Part shown: piece by piece, positions 42,882-50,501 of the stretch
Position numbering within the stretch: position 1 is the first letter of the stretch
How the letters are laid out: every line of letters starts with the position of its first letter
Source of the DNA: Massilia sp. Root351
GTDB lineage: Bacteria > Pseudomonadota > Gammaproteobacteria > Burkholderiales > Burkholderiaceae_D
Direction: 5' to 3'
Assembly (NCBI RefSeq): GCF_001425045.1
Contig: NZ_LMDJ01000034.1
Span: 62,001-126,000, forward strand
Length of the DNA stretch: 64,000 bases
Notes under the pieces: model-generated
Databases searched by the model: none
Told to the model about the DNA's origin: nothing
The model's input: only the letters and a program-made list of their open reading frames with translations
Program-made: the position numbers and the translations under genes

Positions 42882-43917
42882 CCAGGCGGTCTCCAACGAC
42901 GACCGCGCAGCCGACAGCACGGTAGCCGGCGCAGCCGGCGGCAGCGACATCAGCCCGGAGCGCCTGCAGCAGGCGCTCGACATCGCGCGCCGCATGGCCG
43001 AGGAAATCCGCCGCGCCGTGGTCGGCCAGCAGGAGGTGATCGACCAGGTGCTGGCCTGCATGCTGGCCGGCGGCCACGTGCTGGTGGAAGGCGTGCCGGG
43101 GCTGGGCAAGACGCTGCTGGTGCGGGCGCTGGCCAAGACCTTCGCCGGCGAATTCTCGCGCATCCAGTTCACGCCCGACCTGATGCCGGCCGACGTGATG
43201 GGGCACGCCGTGTTCGACCTGAAGAACCAGACCTTCAGCGTGCGCAAGGGTCCGGTGTTCGCCAACCTGTTGCTGGCCGACGAGATCAACCGCGCGCCGG
43301 CCAAAACCCAGTCCGCGCTGCTCGAGGCGATGCAGGAAAGCCAGGTCACCATCGAAGGCGAGGCGCACGCGCTGGCGCCGCCGTTCATGGTGCTGGCCAC
43401 CCAGAATCCGCTGGAGAACGAGGGCACCTACCCGCTGCCCGAGGCGCAGCTGGACCGCTTCCTGATCAAGGTGCGCATCGCCTACCCGAGCGAAAGCGAG
43501 GAGCAGGCCATGCTGCAAACGGTGACCCGCAACCGCGTGGGCGACGGCCTGGACGTGGCCGCCGTGGCCACGCTGGTCAAGCCGGAAACCGTGCTGGCGC
43601 TGCAGCAGCTGGTGGCCCGCATCCGGGTCGACGACAGCGTGGCCAACTACGCGGTGCGCCTGGTGCGCGCCACGCGCGACTGGCCCGGCATCGCCATCGG
43701 CGCCGGCCCGCGCGGCAGCATCGCGCTGGTGCGCATGGCGCGCGCCATGGCGCTGCTGGGCGGGCGCGACTACGTGACGCCGGACGACATCAAGCAGGCC
43801 AGCCTGCCGGTGCTGCGGCACCGCATCGCCATCTCGCCGGAAAGCGAGCTCGATGGCCTGAACAGCGACCAGCTGCTGGCGGCGCTGGTGCAGCAGATCG
43901 CCGCGCCGCGCGCATGA
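42868..43917 (+). CDS. MoxR-family AAA+ ATPase
   Basis: A 349-residue AAA+ ATPase. Walker A GVPGLGKTLL, Walker B LLADEINRAPAKTQSALLEAM, sensor 1 MVLATQNPLENEGTYPLPEAQLDRF (seen in pieces) and the C-terminal lid are all present. MoxR proteins act as chaperones that assemble or activate protein complexes, usually with a VWA- or DUF58-domain partner; the DUF58 gene follows. It overlaps the previous gene by 14 bp. This is the motor of the RDD-SpoIIM-DUF4129-DUF4350-MoxR-DUF58 operon. Confidence 0.93.
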   Translation: MSDSNQAVSNDDRAADSTVAGAAGGSDISPERLQQALDIARRMAEEIRRAVVGQQEVIDQVLACMLAGGHVLVEGVPGLGKTLLVRALAKTFAGEFSRIQFTPDLMPADVMGHAVFDLKNQTFSVRKGPVFANLLLADEINRAPAKTQSALLEAMQESQVTIEGEAHALAPPFMVLATQNPLENEGTYPLPEAQLDRFLIKVRIAYPSESEEQAMLQTVTRNRVGDGLDVAAVATLVKPETVLALQQLVARIRVDDSVANYAVRLVRATRDWPGIAIGAGPRGSIALVRMARAMALLGGRDYVTPDDIKQASLPVLRHRIAISPESELDGLNSDQLLAALVQQIAAPRA

Positions 43918-45290
43918 CGCCTTCGCGCCGCCTGCTGCTGCTGGTGCTGGCCTGGGCCGGCTTCGGCGCCGCCGCCAGCGCGGCGCTGGTGTTCGCCGCG
44001 GCGCCCGCGGCGGGACTCGCCACGGCCTTGGCCGGCGCTTGGTGGCTGGCCGGCGCCGCGCTGCTGGCCGCCGCGCTGGCCGACGCCTGGCAGTCGCTGC
44101 GCGCGCCGCCGCTGCGCCTGGAACGCCAGCTGCCCGGCGTGCTGCCGGTGGAGCTGTGGCACGGCGTGACGCTGACGGTGCATAACGGCGGCGCGCGCGC
44201 GCTGCGCCTGGACCTGTTCGACGACTACCCGGCCGCGTGGGCCATGGAGGGCATGCCGCACGCCTGCACCGTGGACGGCGGCGCCTTCGTGTCGGTGGCC
44301 TACCGCGTCAAGCCCGACCGGCGCGGCAACGCGCGCTTCGGCCAGCCGCACGTGCGCATCGCCACGCCGTGGGGCCTGTGGCAGCGCACCCGGCGCATCG
44401 GGCCGCAGCAGGAGGTGAAGGTGTTTCCCGACTATTCGCGCCTGCTGGGCCAGACCCTGCAGGCGACCGACCGCCGCGCGCCGGCGGCCGGCGCCATCCG
44501 CAAGCGGCGGCGCGGCGAGGGCACCGACTTCCGCCAGCTGCGCGAATACCGCCAGGGCGACAGCCTGCGCTCGATCGACTGGAAGGCCACGGCGCGACAG
44601 CGCAAGCCCATCGCCCGCGAGTACCAGGAGGAGCGCGACCAGCAGGTGGTGTTCCTGCTCGACTGCGGCCGGCGCATGCTGGCCCGCGAGCAAGGCGGCG
44701 GCGGACCTGGCGGCAGCGAGCCTGGCAGCCATTTCGACCACGCGCTGCAAGCGGTGCTGACCTTGGGCTTCGTGGCGCAGAAACAGGGCGATTCGGTGGG
44801 TTTGATGTGCTTCGGCGGGGCCGCAGCCGAGGGGCGCTGGCTGGCGCCGGCCAAGGGCCGGGCCGGCTTCGACCGCCTGCTGGCCGGGGTGTACGACGTG
44901 CAGCCGGATGAAACCGCGCCCGACTACACGCAGGCGGCCGGCGCGCTGATGAAGAAACTGTCCAAGCGCGCCTTCGTGGTCCTGATCACCAACCTGCGCG
45001 ACGAGGACGACCAGGCCATGCGCAGCGCCTGCGAACTGCTCGGCACGCGCCACATGGTGCTGTGCGCCAGCCTGCGCGAACAGGCGCTGGACCGCGCCGC
45101 CGCCGCGCCGGTGACCGGCTTCCAGGACGCGCTGCGCCAGCCGGCCGCCATGCTGTACCTGCAGCAGCGGCGCGAAGCGATACGGCGCCTGGGCCTGCGC
45201 GCCAACGCGCTGGTGGACGTGGCGCCCGGCCAGCTGGGTGCTTCACTGATCGGGCGCTACCTGGACATCAAGGAAAGCGGGCAGCTGTAG
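43914..45290 (+). CDS. DUF58 domain protein (MoxR partner)
   Basis: The 458-residue product has two N-terminal membrane helices (about 6-28 and 33-55), then the DUF58 domain: FRQLREYRQGDSLRSIDWKATARQRKPI, with IAREYQEERDQQVVFLLDCGRRM. The latter has the metal-site-like start of a von Willebrand type fold. The start ATG overlaps the MoxR stop as ATGA. DUF58 proteins are the standard MoxR partner. It ends the operon, 6 bp from the convergent DUF805 gene. Confidence 0.9.
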   Translation: MTPSRRLLLLVLAWAGFGAAASAALVFAAAPAAGLATALAGAWWLAGAALLAAALADAWQSLRAPPLRLERQLPGVLPVELWHGVTLTVHNGGARALRLDLFDDYPAAWAMEGMPHACTVDGGAFVSVAYRVKPDRRGNARFGQPHVRIATPWGLWQRTRRIGPQQEVKVFPDYSRLLGQTLQATDRRAPAAGAIRKRRRGEGTDFRQLREYRQGDSLRSIDWKATARQRKPIAREYQEERDQQVVFLLDCGRRMLAREQGGGGPGGSEPGSHFDHALQAVLTLGFVAQKQGDSVGLMCFGGAAAEGRWLAPAKGRAGFDRLLAGVYDVQPDETAPDYTQAAGALMKKLSKRAFVVLITNLRDEDDQAMRSACELLGTRHMVLCASLREQALDRAAAAPVTGFQDALRQPAAMLYLQQRREAIRRLGLRANALVDVAPGQLGASLIGRYLDIKESGQL

Positions 45291-45296
45291 GCCGGC

Positions 45297-45869
45297 TTAC
45301 AGGCCCTGGCTGCCCTGCGCGGCCTGCGCGCGCTCCTTGTACTGCTGGTAGGCCGGCACGCCGAAGGCGGCCATGATGCCGATCATGGTCACGATGCACA
45401 GCAGGGGTACCACCAGGCCGAAGATCTTGACCATCAGCGTGTTGGCCGAGGGCGCGGCGCCGAAATCGTTGCCGCCCTCGTCGCCGCGCGCGAACAGCAG
45501 GTACAGCGAAACGATGATGTTTACCAGCGGCACCCACAGCAGCAGCGAGAACCAGCCGGAGCGGTTGACGTCGTTGAAGCGGCGCTTGGCCAGCACGAAG
45601 CTGAACACCAGCAGCGGCAAATACATCAGGGTGCTGATGGCCACGATGGCGTCCGGGTTGTCCGACAGGATGCCGGCCGCGCCCAGCACGCCCATGACGA
45701 TGGTCACCGGCAGCATGTTCAGGATGGAGACCAGGAACAGGTAAGCCATGTAGCGCAGGCGGCCGATGCGGCCGCGCCAGGCCCACAGTTTCGGCTCGTA
45801 GCTGTCCTTGCCGGCATCCATGCCGGACAAGACGGCGCCGGGCGCCGAGTAGGGATTGGAAGTGTTCAC
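45297..45869 (-). CDS. DUF805 membrane protein
   Basis: A 190-residue membrane protein of the DUF805/YhaH group: LWAWRGRIGRLRYMAYLFL, segments at about 42-65, 75-95 and 110-130, with FVLAKRRFNDVNRSGWFSLLLWVPLVN and a further C-terminal membrane segment. The start is GTG 45869, preceded by AGGAGAG; the longer ATG frame to 45941 runs into the divergent hydrolase promoter and lacks a ribosome site. The function is unknown. Confidence 0.82.
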   Translation of the reverse strand: MNTSNPYSAPGAVLSGMDAGKDSYEPKLWAWRGRIGRLRYMAYLFLVSILNMLPVTIVMGVLGAAGILSDNPDAIVAISTLMYLPLLVFSFVLAKRRFNDVNRSGWFSLLLWVPLVNIIVSLYLLFARGDEGGNDFGAAPSANTLMVKIFGLVVPLLCIVTMIGIMAAFGVPAYQQYKERAQAAQGSQGL

Positions 45870-45931
45870 GGTGATGCTCTCCTGGTGGGTGTGGGTTAAA
45901 GTTACAAAGTTAAAACAAAAGGAAATCTGCA

Positions 45932-46879
45932 ATGGACGCACAACAACTGGTCTACTTCATCAGCGCCCTGCTCTCGCTGGGCGCGGCGCTGCTGATGGCG
46001 CTGGTCCTGTTCGACCGCCTGGCGCCTGCCGCCGCCGCCCGCGCCGGCATCGGGCTGGAGCGGCTGCGCTCCGGCCTGCGCCTGCGCCAGGCCAGCGTGC
46101 CCGGCTTCGGCATGCCCTACCTGGAAGGCGGCCGCGGCGACACCCTGGTGCTGGTGCACGGCTTCGCCGGCGACAAGGACAACTTCACCCGCATGGCGCG
46201 CTTTCTCACGCCGCACTACCGCGTGATCTGTCCCGACCTGCCCGGCTTCGGCGACGCCGGGCGCGACCCGCAGGCCGGCTACGGCATCGCCGAACAGGCC
46301 GAACGCCTGCGCGCGCTGCTCGACCAGCTCGCCCCGGGCAAGGTGCACCTGGGCGGCAACTCCATGGGCGGCTTCATCGCCGCGCAATTTGCCGCCGCCC
46401 ACCCGGAGCGCGTGGCCAGCCTGTGGCTGCTGGACGCGGCCGGCACGGACGCCTCGCACAGCTCGGCCGTGCTGCAGCACTACGAGGCCAGCGGCGACAT
46501 GCCGCTGCTGGTGCGCGAGGAGCAGGATTACGCCAACCTGGTCGACGCCTGCACCGCCGAGCGCCCTTTCGTGCCGCACTCGGTGCTCACCGCGCTGGGC
46601 CGGCGCGCGGCGGCCGACTTCGCGCTGCACACGGCCATCCTGCGCCAGGTGTCGGCCTCGCCGGTGCTGCAGCCGCAGCCGCACTACGCCGCCATCCCGG
46701 CGCTGGTGGTGTGGGGCGAGCAGGACCGGATACTGCACCCGTCCGGCGCGGCCGCCTTCGCCCAGCTGTTCCCGCGCAGCCGCACCGTGATGATGCCGGG
46801 CGTGGGCCACCTGCCGATGCTGGAAGCGCCCAGGCGCACCGCGCAGGATTACCTGGACTTCCGCCGCACCATCGCGTGA
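45932..46879 (+). CDS. Membrane-anchored alpha/beta hydrolase
   Basis: A 315-residue enzyme with an N-terminal membrane anchor (about 7-27) and an alpha/beta-hydrolase domain. The oxyanion region is VLVHGFAGDKDNF, the nucleophile elbow GGNSMGGFIAAQ, the acid is in VVWGEQDRILHP and the base is GVGHLPMLEAP, so the triad is complete. It resembles anchored esterase/lipases of pseudomonads. It is divergent from DUF805 and convergent with the M16 pair. Confidence 0.88.
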   Translation: MDAQQLVYFISALLSLGAALLMALVLFDRLAPAAAARAGIGLERLRSGLRLRQASVPGFGMPYLEGGRGDTLVLVHGFAGDKDNFTRMARFLTPHYRVICPDLPGFGDAGRDPQAGYGIAEQAERLRALLDQLAPGKVHLGGNSMGGFIAAQFAAAHPERVASLWLLDAAGTDASHSSAVLQHYEASGDMPLLVREEQDYANLVDACTAERPFVPHSVLTALGRRAAADFALHTAILRQVSASPVLQPQPHYAAIPALVVWGEQDRILHPSGAAAFAQLFPRSRTVMMPGVGHLPMLEAPRRTAQDYLDFRRTIA

Positions 46880-46893
46880 GGCTGGCGTGAGGC

Positions 46894-48321
46894 CTACTTG
46901 TCGGTGACGGTGAATTCGCCGAACTCCTTGAGCTGTTCGGCGACGGCGGCCTTGTCGCCCACCACCACGATGGACTGGCTCTCCGGCGCGAAATACTTCC
47001 GGCCCATCTCGCGCACCTGCGCAGCGCTCACTTTCTGAATCTTCGGCACGAAGCTGCCGAGGAATTCGGGCGGCAGGCCCACCAGCCAGTTGCCGGCCAG
47101 GGTGGCGGCCACCGAGCCCTGCAGCTGGTTGGTGATCAGGTAGGAGCCAGCCACGTAGCGCTTGTTCATGCTCATCTCCTCGTCCCCCACCAGCTCCGTG
47201 CCCAGCTTGCGGTACTCCTTGAAGTACTCGCCCAGCGCGGCGCCGGTCACTTCGTTGCGCACGTCCGCGCCGCCGATGATGGCGCCGCCGTTGCGGCTCA
47301 TGCGCGCCCCGGCCGAGGCGCCGTAGGTGTAGCCCTTCTCTTCGCGCAGGTTGAGGTTGACGCGGCTGCTGAAGCCGCCACCCAGGATGGTGCTGGCCAG
47401 GCGCAGCGGCACATGATCCTCGACGCTGGCGGCGGCGCCGGGACGGCCCAGGCGCAGGGTCGACTGCACGCTGCCGGCGCGCTCGAGCAGCAGGCGCTGC
47501 GGCGGCGCGGCGGCCGGCGCCGCCGGCGTTTCCGGCAGCGCCGGGCCGCTGGCCTTCCAGCTGCCGAAGGCCGCTGCGGCCAGCTTCATGGCCTCGGCTT
47601 CCTTGATGCGGCCGGTGATCACCAGCAGGCTGCGCTCGGGGCGGAAGCGCTTGGCGTGTTCGGCGCGCAGCAGCGCCGCGTCGGTGCTGTTGATCGATTC
47701 GGCGGTGGCGGTGGTGCGGCTGTACGGATGGTCGCCGTACACGGCGCGCGAGATGGCGCGGTCGGCGCGGAAGCCGGGACGCGCCTCGGCCGCCTTCAGC
47801 GCCTGCAGGGCGTTGGTCTTGGCCAGCTTGACTTCCTCGTCCGGGAAGGCCGGTTCGCGCGCCACTTCGGCCAGCAGGGCCGCCATCGGAGCGGCACTGG
47901 AGGCCAGCGCGTTGCCGTAGACGGTGATGCCGTCGTTGGAGGTGGAGGCGGCCACGCTGCCGCCCATGCCCTGCGCCGCTTCGGCAATGGCGCGCGAGTC
48001 GCGCCTGGCGGTGCCTTCGTTGAGCAGGTTGGCCAGCAGGCTGGCCATGGCCGGGTGCCGGGCGTCGTCGGCGGCGTAGCCGGCGCCGCGCACGGCCAGC
48101 ACGAAGTCCACCCGCGGCAGGCCGGCGCGCGGCACCACCCACACTTCCAGGCCGTTGGCCAGGGTCTTCCTGCCGATCTTGGGCACCGGCAGCGGCTTGT
48201 CGGCGCCGTACGGCGGCACCGGGGATGCAGCGGGCGCCGCTGCGGTGGCGGCGGCAGTCTGGGCGTGCAGCATGGGGGCGCACAACGTGGAGATGGCCAC
48301 GGCCAGTATCAGTTTCTTCAT
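46894..48321 (-). CDS. M16 family peptidase, subunit without zinc site
   Basis: A 475-residue protein with signal peptide (AISTLCAPMLHAQ) and two M16 halves. The place of the inverted zinc motif reads HPAMASLLANLLNEGT, so HxxEH is missing, while the general fold remains (SREARAIAEAAQGMGGSVAAST-like, NLREEKGYTYGASAG). Such subunits pair with a catalytic M16 partner, which is the next gene upstream on the strand 10 bp away. The second half has a Gly-rich loop (KGYTYG). Confidence 0.88.
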   Translation of the reverse strand: MKKLILAVAISTLCAPMLHAQTAAATAAAPAASPVPPYGADKPLPVPKIGRKTLANGLEVWVVPRAGLPRVDFVLAVRGAGYAADDARHPAMASLLANLLNEGTARRDSRAIAEAAQGMGGSVAASTSNDGITVYGNALASSAAPMAALLAEVAREPAFPDEEVKLAKTNALQALKAAEARPGFRADRAISRAVYGDHPYSRTTATAESINSTDAALLRAEHAKRFRPERSLLVITGRIKEAEAMKLAAAAFGSWKASGPALPETPAAPAAAPPQRLLLERAGSVQSTLRLGRPGAAASVEDHVPLRLASTILGGGFSSRVNLNLREEKGYTYGASAGARMSRNGGAIIGGADVRNEVTGAALGEYFKEYRKLGTELVGDEEMSMNKRYVAGSYLITNQLQGSVAATLAGNWLVGLPPEFLGSFVPKIQKVSAAQVREMGRKYFAPESQSIVVVGDKAAVAEQLKEFGEFTVTDK

Positions 48322-48331
48322 GGTGCTGTCC

Positions 48332-49750
48332 TTATTTCGTGCCGGTCGTGGCGGGTGCGGGGGCGGCCGGTGCCGGGGTGGCGGCCGGGGCGGCGGGCGC
48401 CTCCTTCGGCGCCGGCTTGCGGTCGATCACGGTGCGGTTGGCCGGGGTCAGGTAAGTGGCCGCCACGCGCTGGATGTCTTCCGACTTCACGCCGTCGATC
48501 CAGTCCGGGATCCGGTTGACCACCTTGGCGTCGCCCCACAGCGTTTGCAGCTTGGCCAGCGTGTCGGCGCGGTTCATATAGCTTTCCAGCTTGTTGTACC
48601 AGTCGGCCAGCATGGCGGTCTTGACGCGCTGCAGGGTGGCCGCGTCCACGCCGTCCTTGACCACCTTGGCGATTTCCTCGTCCATGGCGGCCAGCACCGC
48701 GTCGGCATTGCTGGTCGGCTTGTACATGCTGAATACGGTAAACAGGGTCGGGCCGTCGTATTCCCACGGGCCGGTCAGGCCGTACAGCGGCGACAGGTTC
48801 AGCGCCAGCTGACGGCCCTTGACCAGGCCCTGGTACAGGCGCGAGGCGTCGCCGCCGGCCAGCAGTTCACCCAGCACGGCCATCGGCGCCTGGTCCCTGC
48901 TGCCGCGGTCCGGCATTTTCCAGGCCGCCGCCAGCGCCGGCACCTGCGCCAGCGTGTCGCTCTGCTGCACCCGCTTCTCGGCCGTGTTCAAGCCTTCGCT
49001 GAAGTCGCCGAAGGCCGGCGTGGCGCGTTTCGGGATGGCGCCGAAGTATTTCTTGGCCAGCGCATAGCCCTGCTGCGGCGTGACGTCGCCGGCGATGGCC
49101 AGCACCGCGTTGTTGGGGCCGTAGTAGTCGCGGTGGAAGGCGCGCACGTCGTCCAGGCTGGCGCCTTCCAGATCCTGGAAGCTGCCGTAGCCGTCGTGGT
49201 TGTTCTCCCACTTCTGGAACGCGTGCTGGCCGATGTCGATCCACATGAAGCCGCCGTACGGCTGGTTTTTCACGTTGACGCGGATCTCCTCCTTGACCAC
49301 GTCCTGCTGGTTCTTCAGCGTTTTCTCGTTGAAGTCCAGGGTCTTCATGCGGTCCGCCTCCAGCCACAGGATGGCGTCCAGCGCGGAGGCCGGCGCGGTC
49401 TCGATGTAGTTGGTGAAGTCGGCGCGGGTCGAGCCGTTGTTGCGGCCGCCGCCGGCGGTGATGGTCTTGTCGAACACGCCCTTGGGCGCGTTCGGCGTGC
49501 CCTGGAACATCAGATGCTCGAACAGGTGGGCAAAGCCGGTGCGGTTCTTCGGCTCCAGTCGCATGCCGACCTTGTACACCACGCTCACGCCGACGGTGGG
49601 CGAGCTGTGGTCTTCGGTGACGATGACGGTCAAGCCGTTGTCGAGCTTGTTGACGTGCACCGGCACGTCCCAGCGGTCGGTGCTGGCCGCTTGCGCGGAC
49701 AGCGTGAGCAGGGCGGCGGCCAGCAGGGCGGGAATTTGGCGCATGCGCAT
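48332..49750 (-). CDS. M16 family zinc peptidase, catalytic subunit
   Basis: A 472-residue exported protein with the inverted zinc motif HLFEH (His75, Glu78, His79 when started at ATG 49750) in FAHLFEHLMFQGTPN and the third ligand in the LWLEADRM region. The mature part follows a signal peptide (LLAAALLTLSAQAA). Start 49750 was chosen because AAGG lies upstream and the signal peptide begins there, rather than ATG 49840. With the preceding inactive subunit it forms a processing peptidase-like heterodimer. The role may be proteolysis of exported peptides. Confidence 0.9.
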   Translation of the reverse strand: MRMRQIPALLAAALLTLSAQAASTDRWDVPVHVNKLDNGLTVIVTEDHSSPTVGVSVVYKVGMRLEPKNRTGFAHLFEHLMFQGTPNAPKGVFDKTITAGGGRNNGSTRADFTNYIETAPASALDAILWLEADRMKTLDFNEKTLKNQQDVVKEEIRVNVKNQPYGGFMWIDIGQHAFQKWENNHDGYGSFQDLEGASLDDVRAFHRDYYGPNNAVLAIAGDVTPQQGYALAKKYFGAIPKRATPAFGDFSEGLNTAEKRVQQSDTLAQVPALAAAWKMPDRGSRDQAPMAVLGELLAGGDASRLYQGLVKGRQLALNLSPLYGLTGPWEYDGPTLFTVFSMYKPTSNADAVLAAMDEEIAKVVKDGVDAATLQRVKTAMLADWYNKLESYMNRADTLAKLQTLWGDAKVVNRIPDWIDGVKSEDIQRVAATYLTPANRTVIDRKPAPKEAPAAPAATPAPAAPAPATTGTK

Positions 49751-49922
49751 AGGGTTCAACCTTTCTGATAGGGATAGAGCGTTCGGCTTTTTTGCCGAAT
49801 CAGCAATTTTGCCTGTTGCGTCGCAAAAGATACTCACCAATTATTGCGAATGCCATCTTTTTTTTTCAGCGTTTTTTTTCAGCTAAGATATACCCACATC
49901 CACAACGTTCGGAGGTGCGCCC

Positions 49923-50387
49923 ATGAAACGACGGCTGATGCTACTAACTCTTGGTACCTCCCTGCTGCTGGCGCGCCTGCCGGCGCACGCCGCCGAACGC
50001 GGCACGGCCGAGGAAGCCATGGCCATGGCGAAGAAGGCCATCGCCTACCTGAAAGCCAACGGCAGGGAAAAGGCCTTCGCCGAGATCAACGATCCGCGCG
50101 GCCAGTTCACCGACCGCGACCTGTACGTGGTGGTATATGACCTGAACGGCAAAAACCTGGCGCACGGCCAGAACGCGCGCATGATAGGCAAGGACCTGAT
50201 CGACATCCGCGACGGCGACGGCAAGTACTACATGCGCGAGCGCATCGAGATCATCAAGACCAAGGGCAAGGGCTGGCAGGACTACAAATTCCTCGATCCG
50301 CTGACCAAGAAGATCGAGCCGAAATCGATGTATATCGAAAAATACGAAGACCTGATCGTCGGCTGCGGCATCTACAAACCGGATTGA
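49923..50387 (+). CDS. Exported single-cache domain protein
   Basis: A 154-residue protein with a signal peptide (LTLGTSLLLARLPAHAA) and a cache-like domain: EEAMAMAKKAIAYLKANGREKAFAEIN, VVYDLNGKNLAHGQNARMIGKDL and the closing EKYEDLIVGCGIYK. Such sCache proteins bind small ligands, usually as the sensor part of chemoreceptors or kinases, but here as a free periplasmic protein. GGAGGTGC lies before the ATG, and TATACCC-like -10 elements precede it. The nearby GGDEF-EAL protein may be its output partner; that is inference. Confidence 0.82.
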   Translation: MKRRLMLLTLGTSLLLARLPAHAAERGTAEEAMAMAKKAIAYLKANGREKAFAEINDPRGQFTDRDLYVVVYDLNGKNLAHGQNARMIGKDLIDIRDGDGKYYMRERIEIIKTKGKGWQDYKFLDPLTKKIEPKSMYIEKYEDLIVGCGIYKPD

Positions 50388-50435
50388 CGGGACCGCGGCT
50401 CGCCTTCCAAACCGTGACAGCATGCGGGTTTGCAG

Positions 50436-50479
50436 GTAACATGTCTGGTAAGCAACAACACCAAGAATAATCATGTTAC
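50436..50479 (+). repeat. Inverted repeat in the GGDEF-EAL leader
   Basis: GTAACATG (50436-50443) and CATGTTAC (50472-50479) form a perfect 8-bp inverted repeat with a 28-base loop, just before the TTG start and AAGGAGGG ribosome site. It may be a regulator site or leader hairpin. Confidence 0.45.
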
Positions 50480-50501
50480 TCGCCACGAAGGAGGGCTGCG
50501 A

